Shown here one piece after another: positions 50,681-61,433 of a stretch of 64,000 nucleotides of DNA. The translations under genes and the position numbers were made by a program. Every line of letters starts with the position of its first letter. Positions within the stretch are counted from its first letter, which is position 1. The stretch lies in NCBI GenBank assembly GCA_964058845.1, contig CAXKVR010000019.1, positions 186,001 through 250,000 of the forward strand, in the 5' to 3' direction. This stretch comes from Carex sylvatica (taxonomy: Eukaryota > Streptophyta > Magnoliopsida > Poales > Cyperaceae). Under the pieces are notes generated by a model. The model worked only from the letters and a program-made list of their open reading frames with translations, ran no database searches and was not told the DNA's origin.

Positions 50681-51071
50681 GAGGAGGGTTCAAATGCACT
50701 ATTATTTTGGTGCTCCAATATGCTCCAAGTCTTTTATCTTTATTTTCAAAGTCTGTACAGTCGATCTGAACTGCTCAACATAATCTTCACAATAAAATAT
50801 GCTTGGAGACCAAATTTTATATTTTTAAGAATTATTTTTACTATTTTTTAAGATAGATAGAAATTCACTGGACCATCCGATAAAGTCACATTGTACCTAT
50901 CTAAAAAAATAGTAAATTTAAAAAAAAATATATAAAATTTGGTCTCCAAACATATTTTATTATAAAGATCATATTGAACGGTTCAGATTGACTGTTTGAA
51001 TTTTAAAAATAGAGATAAAAGACGTGGAGCATGTTGGAGCATCAAAATAACAGTGCATTTGAACCCTCCTC
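50681..51071. mobile_element. MULE-type MITE, GAGGAGGGTTCAAATGCA type
   Basis: A 391-bp foldback with ends GAGGAGGGTTCAAATGCACT and AGTGCATTTGAACCCTCCTC. TATTTTAT repeats on both sides (50673-50680 and 51072-51079). The inner arm TGCTTGGAGACCAAATTTTA is the shared core. It is the closest relative of 18943-19356. Confidence 0.9.
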
Positions 51072-51079
51072 TATTTTAT

Positions 51080-52033
51080 TTGTAAAATGTTACATATTCA
51101 ATTTTTTTTTTAAAAATCTCAAAATGAATAGAAAATAGGTTTGTGGGTTTTAACCTCCAACCTTTACTAAAAAAAAAAATATTTGTTTTGTTATTAAAAC
51201 GTGCAATTTATATGTTATAGTGTAAATGTCTCTATTTTTTTTTTAGTAGAGATTAAGGATCGATGTTTAATATTTCCAAAAAAAATTATATATTCAATTT
51301 TTAAATTTGTGATGTCTCATACAAAAAGAATATTGTCTTAACCTCTAATCCAAAAGTTATTTTTGAAGGAAAGTCTAATCTTAATTGATAATTAGTGTAT
51401 AGGTTCAGTGGTGGAGCCACTAAGAGAAAATGTGAGTCAATTGATTCTCATTTTTTTTATATATATTTATATATAATTTTTTATATATTTTAGAGTAAAA
51501 TATAATGAATAATGTAAAATTGGCTTCTATTTACAGAACAAAAATTTTATATGATTGACCTTCGTTCTTATATAGATCCACACTTGATGGCACATACCAT
51601 TGCCTTAATCTCTAAGACAAAATGTTGTTTTCCATATAAGTCAAATCTTAACTGATATTTAGTGCATAGGTCCACACTTCACGACAGAATTGTCGTTCGA
51701 TGGTTACATTTGAAAGGAAATTAAAGTTGTAATAATTAACTTAATGTAATAATAAAGTTTAACATTCAAAACAAGATGATGCAATCATTTTACTAAGCTT
51801 GGACCCTCCGAGCGAGAGGAGAAACGGTAACGGTATAAATTTTGGTGTGCCTTACAATAAATGCATAAAAAAAAAATCTTAAAATTATACAACGAAATGG
51901 AAAAATGTTCATCGGTTAAATTCAGAAGAATTGTAAAAATATAAAACCACATAAATTTTCTTTAAAGAAAACTCTTGAAGAAGAAACTACAAAATAAACC
52001 AAAAAAATTATTTATAACATATTAAAAAAAAGA
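51080..52033. other. Intergenic, nothing recognised
   Basis: AT-rich. Two similar blocks near 51350-51410 and 51620-51680 contain AGTGTATAGGT/AGTGCATAGGTCCACACTT-like sequence. No gene. Confidence 0.4.
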
Positions 52034-53040
52034 ATAATTATTTTAGTACCCGCGCTACAGTAATCGTGTTACAGTACCCCACTTAGAGAAATAATATATT
52101 ATGATCTCCACTAATTATGTAGTCTCAACCAATTATTATTCTAAAATTTCAGCAGCATCATTTCTCTATGGTCCCCACTAATTATATAGTTTTTTTTTTA
52201 CAATCTCCGCACTCGTTCTCGCGTCAATATTTCTCTAACAAAAATAATTAACTTCATAGGAATATGTACTTCAATGCATAGATATAAATATTTTCAGTAC
52301 TTAGATATTAATATTTTTAGTGTCATATGTAAAAAATACTTAGATATATATAATAGATATATATACCTTCGTAGTTATAAATACTAATATAAGATATTAA
52401 CACATAAAAAAATATTAACACTTTAATGCGTGACTTGTTATGATTATCCTTTTTTCGAGTTTTCCAATCATCCCCGTGTCAGTCTTTCTCTAACAAAAAT
52501 AGTTGACCTCATAAGTATAAATACTTCAATGTATAAGTATAAATACTTTCAATACTTAGATATTAATACTTTCAGTGTCATATATAAAAAATATTTGCAA
52601 GTATAGGTATAAATACTTGTATGGCGAGGTATAAATACTTGCGCGACGACGAGTCTGAAAGTACGTCATCATGGATCTCATTTGAAAGAAAAAATTACGT
52701 AGATATTAATAATATAAAAAAAAATTGTGAAGATTTTGTAGTCCCTGTAGGAAGTTATCTTTCAGCATTTAATTTTCAGTGGTCCTCCGACGGGTACAGT
52801 GCGAGTACAATGTTGCGGGTACTATTATTTTCGCTCTACAGTACCCGCACAATAAATAATTGTTCACCTAATAGCTATAAATACTTCCGTACATAGGTAT
52901 AAATACTTCTGTGCATAGATATTAATACTTTAGGAAAAAAATTCGAATTGTGGAGTTTTTGTGATCTCCACAAAAAGTTATTTTTTCACATTTAATTTTT
53001 GGTGGTCCGCCCTACGAGAACAGTGCGGGTACTGTTATCA
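52034..53040. repeat. GTACCCGC-bordered repeat with ATAAATACTT minisatellite
   Basis: The left border has TAGTACCCGCGCTACAG and the right border CAGTGCGGGTACTGTTA, imperfect inverted copies. Another inverted pair (GCGGGTACTATT and ACAGTACCCGC) lies at 52815-52850. Between them, ATAGGTATAAATACTTC-like units repeat in two blocks (52258-52400, 52500-52630). It is probably a non-autonomous transposon. The 91-codon open frame at 52621-52896 lies within it and is not supported as a gene. Confidence 0.6.
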
Positions 53041-53049
53041 GCTTTCTAA

Positions 53050-53320
53050 AAAAAAAAGTAAACCAAAACATCCAAAATTATGGGAGTTTCGAAAAATACC
53101 AAGACCTCCAGGCCAATCTGTGGTCTCATTCTTGAGGGGCTGCATATTGGTTTGAAGACCTCTCAAAAACCTAAATATATTTAATGTTACAGTGCATTTT
53201 TTAGTTTTTGGAATGATGCAGATTGACTTGGAGATCCTGATATTTTTCAAAGTCCTCAAAACATGGTATTTAGTTTATTTTTTTTTTAAATATGATATAA
53301 ATAAAAATATGACCAGCACT
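53050..53320. mobile_element. Decayed CCGAAA-family foldback
   Basis: The inner arms pair: AAATACCAAGACCTCCAGGC on the left, and GACTTGGAGATCCTGATATT on the right. The sequence matches the family members at 45.1, 57.0 and 58.5 kb. The CCGAAA ends are lost or unrecognisable. Confidence 0.7.
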
Positions 53321-53523
53321 TTGTTAAAGTTACATAGAGTTGGGGAAAAAAAATATATCATGCATGACTTTTGGTATTGGAGCACCGATAGAATAATTAC
53401 GAAGTTAGACACTTCTTTTAAAAGAAAATTATCCAATATTCTTTTTCCTTCTAGGAAATTTTTGAACCATCTGATCTCAATATCAGATATTTAGACTTCG
53501 CAACACACTTTCCACCACAGAAA

Positions 53524-53701
53524 AATTCGCATCATCTGAGATATCTCAAACTTTGCGTGACTTTATGAAAAATCCCAACCGTTTAAGTACGTTCTGCACA
53601 AATCTCAAAGCACGCATAATAGTGACCCCTACATCACCTCCGAATAGGAACCGGACACGTCGGTCACGCAAAAGTTGAGATATCTTAGAGGATACGCACT
53701 C
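53524..53701. mobile_element. Small MITE, ATCCTCTGAGATATCTC type
   Basis: A close relative of 18204-18382 with the same arms (GAGATATCTCAAACTTT and AAAAGTTGAGATATCTTA) and the same interior, including AAGTACGTTCTGCACAAATC. A clean target duplication was not found. Confidence 0.85.
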
Positions 53702-53715
53702 CAGCGCTCAACGTC

Positions 53716-53917
53716 GGGTCCGGATCCCCTAAAGTAACCCAACTTTTGGATTTTAGATCGAGACCGTCCGATTCAATTCTGTCGCTCAAGATCACCTCGG
53801 AATTCGAATTAGTTACTCGAGATGTGTGCGCTCTACTTTGAATGAATTATACGGATTCGAATCAGACAATCTGAATTTAAAACCCAACTTTTGAGTTACT
53901 TCACTGGATTTGAACTC
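53716..53917. mobile_element. Small MITE, GGTCCGGATCCCC type
   Basis: Relative of 17992-18171. The left arm is GGATCCCCTAAAGTAACCCA; the right arm is GAGTTACTTCACTGGATTTG. The flanks CTCAACGTC (53707-53715) and CTCAACGCA (53918-53926) match at 7 of 9 positions, consistent with a worn 9-bp duplication. Confidence 0.78.
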
Positions 53918-54019
53918 CTCAACGCAGCGCCTCATGAGGGAAGAGTACCATCCTCTGCGGTAAAATATATTTGAACTTAAGGTGAAATATCCGGACTTCT
54001 TAAAAATTTGTGTTGGAAT

Positions 54020-54440
54020 AGGTTGCACAGTTATCCGATATCCGAATATTTGTGTGGATACGAATCAGTTACGAATATGATTTTAAATTTTTAATTATTT
54101 GTATCCGAATAATTAAATATGTTGTTGTTGTAAGCAACTTTATGCATTGTTTGATTAATTTGCAAAATATATAAATATTGAATTTTATAGTTTCTTTACT
54201 TTAGATGTTTGTATTTTTAATTGTTATATCTGAAGGTCAAAGAAAACCAAAAAAAATATCATAACAAGTTGTATGGAATGATCGGATACATGATCTACAT
54301 GAGCTATATGGAATGATTCGATACATGATGATCGGATACATGATTCACACGAGCTATATGGAATTGTCGAATACTGATTGGATGTTGGATCTTGAAAATC
54401 ACGAAGATCACGAAGATCATACTTTGCCATTTTAATTTAT
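54020..54440. repeat. GATCGGATACATGA short repeats
   Basis: Units containing GAGCTATATGGAATGAT and CGGATACATGAT repeat two to three times at 54260-54380. CCGAATATTTGTGTGGATAC-type words lie to the left near 54035. This resembles subterminal hAT-type DNA. No bounded element was found. Confidence 0.55.
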
Positions 54441-54664
54441 GTCCAATAATATGGTAAAGTAGATATGAGGTTGTGACTGCCTGAATCTAGCCGTTAACTT
54501 TCAAAATTCAAAATATTCGTGCAAAATAAACAAAAACAAAGCATAAGAAAAACTAACAAACCCTAATTCTATGAATCTTGAGATCTGCCCCAGCTATTGT
54601 GACAATTAACTAATTATCACTACGGGTGTGGATCAAACACTATATTTGTTTCCATATTGTGAGA

Positions 54665-54955
54665 TTATGAAATCTCATTATAAATAGAGAGCTCGGTCAT
54701 TTCTTCAAAATTGACAAAAAAAACATTGCAGCTTTTGAGCAACCACTTTTGAAATCCTTTGAAAAATTTAGTCAGTTCATTATTGTTTATGCTTAACCAT
54801 CCATATTCTTGCAACAACCTCAAAACCAATTCACCTAAATTGATCATTGTTCCTATTTTCTGTAGATTTGGACTGTATTTGAGAGATACATCTGACTCAT
54901 AAATATCATAAGAATAATCAAATGGAACTTTTCCGACACACCAATATGGCTTCAT
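54665..54955 (-). other. Unrecognised open frame, 96 codons
   Basis: An open frame beginning MKPYWCVGKVPFDYSYDIYE that lacks the low-complexity look of most open frames here, with a mix of Trp, Tyr, Cys and charged residues. I recognise no family. The segment LGELVLRLLQEYGWLS looks helical. It could be a gene fragment or chance. No promoter, splice-linked exon or neighbour supports it. Confidence 0.25.
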
Positions 54956-57021
54956 TTAATAAGTTAAATTTTAAATTATAATTCAACTAGTTTCGTTGAT
55001 CTGATTCTATGTCACTTGTAATAGTTGCACATTGAAGAGGATGCAATTTAGAGCGACAATACAAGATTCTGAAAACAAATAAATAAAGGGGAATAATTAC
55101 AGCCAACCCTTATTTTTTTTAACCTTTTAATTTGCAATAAAATATAAGTTTTTTAATTGCTCATGTTTATCATTTGAAGTTTAATTAGAACAATTGTTTT
55201 ACTAAACATGGTGTAATGTGCTGTCCTATAAAAATTGTATTTAAAATTCAATAAGTATTGACACTTAGAGTAAAAAAAACACATCATGTTATGTCGTACT
55301 GTGACTAACACGTCATGATTTTGGTCTCGTGTCGTGTCATATCGTGGCTAAGTTAATTTTTTACGTATCGTGTCGTGATTAAAATGTCAAGAGGTGGTCA
55401 CAGTACGCGAATAGTCATGCCACGTGAGTCATGCCTTGCCCAAACGTACCTCGCGTGACTCGCGTTGTCATTTGATAATAATTCAAGTTAGTTTATTAAA
55501 GATTCATCATTTGATCAATATCTAATTGTTCTAATTACACGTGACTCGTCTGACCACGTGTCATGTGACTAGATATTTCACGTGACGTGACGTGTCAAAG
55601 TTTCGAAAGATAATCACGGTACGTGAATAGTCACAGCATAAGACACGCAAATCATGACACATAATTGACACACGTGCTGTTCCATTTCATACCATAACTG
55701 TTCTGTTTCATAACGAAGCCGGTTCCGCCATGCCATTTTTTCAACTCTATATACACTGCTTTATTAGCTTGGAGGGATCCAATGCTTGATTATTAGATAA
55801 AGCTATCACTTTCCGCAAGTCTTATTCACTGAGCTTTGAAAACGAATTTTGGATATATATATAATATCGCCGCAATAATGTTGTCTTAATTGAGTTCGGT
55901 TCTATGCTGCTCTAAGGTGCGGTTCACTATGTGGTCATGATGCAATTTGATTATTAATTTTCTCATGAATTCAATATAGTACTGATATGAAAGTGAGAAT
56001 ATTATAATAAAAAATGGTTATTGTATTTCAAATAAAGATAAAATTTGGTCTTTACATATATGAGGCATATCTATATGGTCATTGACACAAAAGAACAAAG
56101 CATCGAGTAGCTTATATTTAAACTTTAAAGTGGTCTAAGAAATCAGATACGCCCACATTCGTGGGTGTGTGTGTTTAAGTGGGTGGAGCCATTTTTTAGA
56201 TTTGTTCATCTTATGTTCTAACTCGTCTCCAGTCTGTGCATACACCAGAGGCTCCGGTACAACGATTGAACCAAACTGATACTACATCACTAGGTAGGCC
56301 TTCAAGTCTTTTATTTGTATCACATTTTTTAACTTTCCATTTTTTAATCGAATGGTTCTGTATCATTCCTCTCTTGATTTAAAACTATAAAAAAAAAATT
56401 ATGTGCCTAAGTTGTAATACAACTGTTAAAACTATAATAATTGTTTGTGTCTAAATTTTTAATGAAGATATTTTTTATGAAACTATTTTATTTTAAAAAT
56501 AATGTTTCCTTCAGTATATTTTTTTACCTTTTCTTTCCGGAGCAAGTCCACAAAAATAATTTGCCAGCTAATTTTTAATTTAGGCTTGTAATTATCCTAT
56601 GAACGGTTTTGCTTACTGATCGAACTTATCTGATGCAAAGCATATTTGATTGAAAAAAAACAAAAAACAAATGAAAATTTATGTTCATAGAAATTTGAAT
56701 CTAGATCGTCTAAAATATCGGCCATGTTAAATACTTATCTTTTGAAGAAAAGAGAATAAAGAACTATGTTGAAAACAAAACATAATGATTTCGTTAAAAT
56801 TGTGCTACAATCCATTATAACAATTTGTCCGGGATCATTAAACTGTTGTAACATGAATTATATATCTAGATGCAATAGTTACCTAAACTGCTTATATAAC
56901 AAATATATTTTAGGCTAACTATTATGTATTTGAAATTAATCTTTCGACCATTTTTCATAGTAACATGATTCCTAATGTAATATTTTCTCTTGAAAGTAAT
57001 GCAAAATGTATGCAAGTCTTA
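54956..57021. other. Intergenic with CGTGTCGTG-type repeat
   Basis: Between about 55265 and 55720 words such as GTGTCGTG, CACGTGAC and TCATGCC recur in both orientations, as in non-autonomous hAT subterminal DNA. The remainder is AT-rich. No gene is seen. Confidence 0.45.
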
Positions 57022-57030
57022 GAATGAATT

Positions 57031-57378
57031 CTGAAATTTTTAAATATACCTCTGTCAAAAAAAATAAAAAAAAATAAAAATGCACTTAAATTGGAGAATT
57101 AAAAAAATACCACAGCTGCAATGACAAATGACGACTCTATTCTTCGAAGTCGCCATTTGTCGTTGCGGCCCCTCTAAAATAAAAAACTTAGCATATTACA
57201 ATAATTTTTTGGTTTTTAAGGGGGGGGGGGGGGGGGGGGGGGGGGGGTGCAGAACAAAAAATGACGGCCTTCAAAAATAGAGCCACCATTTGTCATTGTG
57301 GCTCTACTATTTTTCCGAATTCTCCAATTTTTTTTTTTTTTTTTTCTATTGTGAGAATGGTATTAATAAAAATTTCGG
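57031..57378. mobile_element. MULE-type MITE, CCGAAA family, with poly-G tract
   Basis: A 348-bp foldback. The left end is CTGAAATTTTTAAATATACC and the right end reads CCGAAATTTTTATTAATACC inward. The flanks GAATGAATT (57022-57030) and GAATGGATC (57379-57387) match at 7 of 9. The inner arms repeat GACAAATGACGACTC-like sequence and its complement. A run of nearly 30 G lies at about 57220-57247, just before the right arm. Confidence 0.85.
57220..57247. repeat. Poly-G homopolymer
   Basis: An almost uninterrupted run of G, extreme for such AT-rich DNA, located inside the foldback element at 57031-57378. Confidence 0.9.
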
Positions 57379-57387
57379 GAATGGATC

Positions 57388-57825
57388 GTATGTATGTAGA
57401 ATTAAGTGAACAAAATACACATTAATACAGGTAATTAAAACAAACATTATGTAAAGAAAAAATGGATGTATAATTCCGTTCAAAATGGAGACGATCAAAA
57501 TATAAGTAAGTTTATATAGGATATTATTTTAAGTGAGAGATTCTCTAAAAGAAGTAAATAAATTAACAGCCGTGCGAATGGTGGGGCTTTTTAAGGATTC
57601 CAACCTAATACCTGCTTCATTACTTAATAATTTCAACAGTTTGCTTTTTTTTGGTGCTTTCGGATGAGCTAGAACCTATCTATAGATGCTTCATATAGTA
57701 GCACCATTTATTTATGAGTAATGATTTTTTACTTTCCCATGCTTTTATTTCCCTCGAGGATAATCCGTCAATAAAGTTTCTGTATCAGTGTAAATTATAT
57801 ATAAAATATTTACATAGTCCTGGCC
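57388..57825. other. Intergenic, nothing recognised
   Basis: AT-rich, no gene or repeat recognised. Confidence 0.4.
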
Positions 57826-58240
57826 CAATTATGGATGGTAATCAGTTGGACTCAGTTTGAATTTGTCACGAGTAAGCTTGTTCGAGTCACGAGCGAGTTG
57901 ATTTAAAGATTCAAACTGAAATCTCAGCTTGAAATTGTCACGAGCTAGTTCGCAGGGTCTAACTGAATCTTAGTTTAAGAAGAAAATAAATTTTACTAAC
58001 TTTTACAATCGAGCTAGACAGTATAAAATACACACACATTCATATAAATCAACAAATTAATATCTAATCGAGCTGGCGAGCAAGCTAGATTCCAATTTAA
58101 ACTCGTTAATTCTAAACTGAGTTAGTAACGAGCTAATTCTTTAACAACTCAGTTCACTAATAAATAAATTATTAGCGAATGAATCAAATGTGAATTATAA
58201 TCGAACCACGGACTACAAACTTTTTTTTTCCACCCCTAAG
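57826..58240. repeat. AGCTCG/ACGAGC-rich hAT-like remnant
   Basis: The left end reads TATGGATGGTAATCAGTTGG; the right end, read inward, begins TAGGGGTGGAAAAAAAA. Subterminal words CACGAGC, GAGCTAG and GAGTTGA abound. It is similar in kind to 1718-2262. No clean target duplication was found. Confidence 0.55.
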
Positions 58241-58508
58241 CCAAACCCATTGATTAATTCGTCACAGTATGTAACTAAGGATGTGAACTAACAATTTGAA
58301 TGTCGGTCTATTTTAATTTCTTTTTGTTTTGTTTCGCTTCAAATCTTTTCCAATTCAATCCGTATCTTTTTTGAGAGAATCTCCATTTCGATTTTGTCTT
58401 CTAGTCCTAAAATTTGATCTTATTATTGTGACCTTCTATTGGAACTTTTCTCTCATTTTGTGTGTTGATATTTGATAATGTACTATTCGCTTTTCAGGTA
58501 TCATAGAA

Positions 58509-58866
58509 CCGAAATTTTTATTTATACTCTTTCAAAAAAAATAAAAATAAATCAAAACACCTTTAAATATAGAGAATTTCATATCTATTCGGACTGTCAA
58601 ACCAATTTACAACCTTATTCTTGAGGGACCACAAATTAGTTTGGAGGCTCCTCATAACCTAAATATATTAAATATTACAATATATTTTGAGACTTTCAGG
58701 GTGTGTGTGTGTGTGTGTGTGGGGGGGGGGGGGGGATGGTGGGGGGAGCCAATCTGCGACTCACGAAAAACTGCAGATTGATTTGGCGACCTGGTAGATG
58801 TAGAATTCCTCGTATTTTAAGTATTTTGGTTTATTTTTTCTATCATGGTATAAACAAAAAATTCGG
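58509..58866. mobile_element. MULE-type MITE, CCGAAA family, with GT and G tracts
   Basis: A 358-bp foldback. The left end is CCGAAATTTTTATTTATACT; the right end reads CCGAATTTTTTGTTTATACC inward. The flanks ATCATAGAA (58500-58508) and ATCATAGAG (58867-58875) match at 8 of 9. A GT microsatellite followed by a G run lies at about 58700-58735, at the same relative position as the poly-G tract in 57031-57378. Confidence 0.9.
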
Positions 58867-59155
58867 ATCATAGAGACATAGACTCGCATTATTTGTACAT
58901 GTTTACCTAGATTTTTATTTTTTATTTTTGACAACGAGTCACTACTGCATGCTCTACTCGGTGACAACACAGCAAATCTGAGACATAGATCCCATGGCTT
59001 ATCACATGCCACCAACTCACTCGCATGCATTTCTCCCCAAAACTTAATAACAATTTTTTTTAAAATAATAGTTTATTATATCTAAATTATCCTTGTTCAA
59101 TACTTCTCCGAATAATTTATTAAATAATGATTTATTATACTAACAACATAATAAT

Positions 59156-59547
59156 GAGTTAGCTTGACATCAGTGTCATTTCATGCTATATAACACCAAC
59201 TTTAAATTTTATCAAATCGACTTCAAACAGTGAATCCAAACCGTTCAAACTCGTCTATTTCATTAGTTGTCTGTTACATGCAAAATTTATAATTTTTTGA
59301 ATTTATTTAGTATCAAGTCAAGCGGTCAAATGTGTGAATTTTAAAGTTAATTTTAATGCATTCATTTTTCAACATTATTGACCGCTTGATTTGATGCTAA
59401 AATAACTAGAAAATATAAAAAAATTGCATGTAAATGCATCACTCATAAAATAAATCGGTTTGAACGGTTTGGATTAGTCATTTGAAGTCTATCCAATTAA
59501 TTTTGTAGTTGGTGTCATATGACACTGATGTCATACTAGCTGGACTC
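59156..59547. mobile_element. MULE-type MITE, GAGTTTGGCTAG family
   Basis: A 392-bp foldback with ends GAGTTAGCTTGACATCAGTG and CTGATGTCATACTAGCTGGA plus CTC. A perfect 9-bp target duplication CATAATAAT flanks it. The interior matches 2869-3275, for example CAAGTCAAGCGGTCAA and its complement. Confidence 0.9.
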
Positions 59548-59556
59548 CATAATAAT

Positions 59557-60240
59557 TATGTCATATTAGTTATAAAATTAATGATCCGAGTTCCAGTGAG
59601 TTGGAGTATGCTTGTGCTCAGTTTATTGAGTTAATGATCGAGTCAATTTCGAGTTGAGAAGACCATATTGAATTGACAATTGTGCTCGTGCTAAACTAGT
59701 TAAAAGCTCGAGTTGACTTGTGCTCGTTAAGCAACTCGTTAAGAAATCAAGCCTGTAGCAATTTTGAATTTTGTTTCGAGATTTTTGTTTGTGAACTAGA
59801 TAAACTGGTAAATGATAGCTAATTCCTCTAATAAAAAAATATTAGCATACTTACATGCCGAGTTGTACAACCAGACTTAAGCATCACAAGTTACTCATTA
59901 ATTACTTTCAACAGTGTCTTTTAGATATCCACATAAAATAAAAAAATGCATATTGTTTTGAAATTGTTTTTATTCATCGACTCAAACAACGTGTCTTAAT
60001 GTTGCAATACACACAACATGCTTTCTACAAAATTAATAAAACTACTTAGAATTGAATGTGACATAATTTCATGTGACTTAGTTCTTAATGAGCGAGTTAT
60101 AGTTTGCTCATGCTCAGTTCATTAAATTAATGATTGAGTTGATAATGAGCGAATTATGAATGAGTTAGAATTTGCTCACGCTCGATTCATTAAGTTAACA
60201 AGTGAGTTATGAACGATTTTCTTAGACGTGGTCCTTAGTG
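59557..60240. repeat. GAGTTGA/CTCGTTAAG-rich repeat
   Basis: Two zones (59590-59770 and 60060-60210) carry many GAGTTA, GCTCGTG and TGAGCGAG words around an AT-rich centre, the layout of a non-autonomous hAT element. The ends were not resolved. Confidence 0.5.
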
Positions 60241-60249
60241 ATCCACGAC

Positions 60250-60469
60250 GAATGCGTATCCTCTGCATTAACTCAAAAAAAGAATTTTTTGAGTTAATGA
60301 ATCTCAACCGTCTAATTTTAAACGGAGCCAATCCGATCTTTGTTTATGATATAGGGGCCCTTTAATATTAGTGTGGATCTAGTATGTACGAATTTTAAAG
60401 CAGATCGGATGGATAAGATTTATTAACTCAAAAGATTATCTTTTGAGTTAATGCATAGGATACGAATTC
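60250..60469. mobile_element. MULE-type MITE, GTATCCTCTGCATTAACTC type
   Basis: A 220-bp foldback. The left end is GAATGCGTATCCTCTGCATT; the right end reads GAATTCGTATCCTATGCATT inward. A perfect 9-bp target duplication ATCCACGAC flanks it (60241-60249, 60470-60478). The interior has the palindromic AAAATTCTTTTTTTGAGTT-type arm. A decayed relative lies at about 63607-63830. Confidence 0.9.
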
Positions 60470-60478
60470 ATCCACGAC

Positions 60479-60870
60479 ACCGTGTGGCCGTTCCTGCTGC
60501 CGCAGAGGTTTGCACAGGCAAAATCGCATTTCCAGTTAATCTCATTCGCTTTATAAAATGAAAAGGAAGGAGACGACATATCACTGTTTATAGATTCCTT
60601 CGTTCTTTTCTCCATGTTGATTGTTCTGTTTGAGTGGTGGGTCCACCAACGCTGATTTTATCTCTATGAGGGAGAAAAAAAAGAATAAGATAGGCACATA
60701 AGCGCATAGCATTTTTGGAACCAGAAACGCATGGTGGAAACCATTTGTTTTGATTGACATGATATGTTGATTGTTGAGGCTGCATTATATAAGCTATAAT
60801 TAATACAATTATGTGGACCCAACATCACACTTGTCAGCTAGCTTTCTTCAAATCAATTCATATCTTTATT
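60479..60870. other. Intergenic, nothing recognised
   Basis: No gene recognised; the 65-codon frame on the minus strand (60785-60588) has no domain. Confidence 0.4.
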
Positions 60871-60878
60871 ATTTTATG

Positions 60879-61425
60879 CAGTGTTTTAAAATGTGATTTT
60901 ATTCATGCATGCAGAAGCCACTGAATATCTGAATATCGCATATGTGTGATATGCGGACGCATATGCGGATTTTCATACGAATTTATATATGCAGATTTTA
61001 AAATAAAAATTCACGTATATATATTATGTATATATATATATTTATATTTATATATTTGAATTTATTTTCACGTAATGACATAACCAACAATAGTTTTTCG
61101 ATTTTTTTCACATAAATTCTAATTAAAATACAATCAAATTATCAAAACCGCATGGGAGGACTGCATGGCCGCATATTTCAGTCCGCATGGCTGCATATAT
61201 TCGGACCGCATGGCCGCATATTCAGACCGCATGACCGCATATTCAGACCGCATGACCGCATGGCTGCATTTTTAATCCACATGACTGCATATTCAGATCG
61301 CATATTTGGGACCGCATATGCGGCCATATGATCGAAACCGCATGAGAGGACCGCATGAGCATTCTGAGTATGGCTGCTGACTGCATACGCATATGCGGCC
61401 CATGCGGCCGCATTTTAAAACACTA
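60879..61425. mobile_element. hAT MITE with CCGCATGG minisatellite
   Basis: A 547-bp element with a perfect 8-bp target duplication ATTTTATG (60871-60878, 61426-61433). The ends are CAGTGTTTTAAAATG and CATTTTAAAACACTA. The right half is a tandem array of units such as GACCGCATGACCGCATATTC at about 61150-61300. The left half contains the matching inverted words (GCATATGCGG). It is a relative of 21813-22234. Confidence 0.92.
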
Positions 61426-61433
61426 ATTTTATG

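Noticed and set aside
52621..52896. 91-codon frame starting MARYKYLRDDESES
   Set aside because: It lies across ATAAATACTT repeat units and the GTACCCGC repeat; most likely repeat translation.
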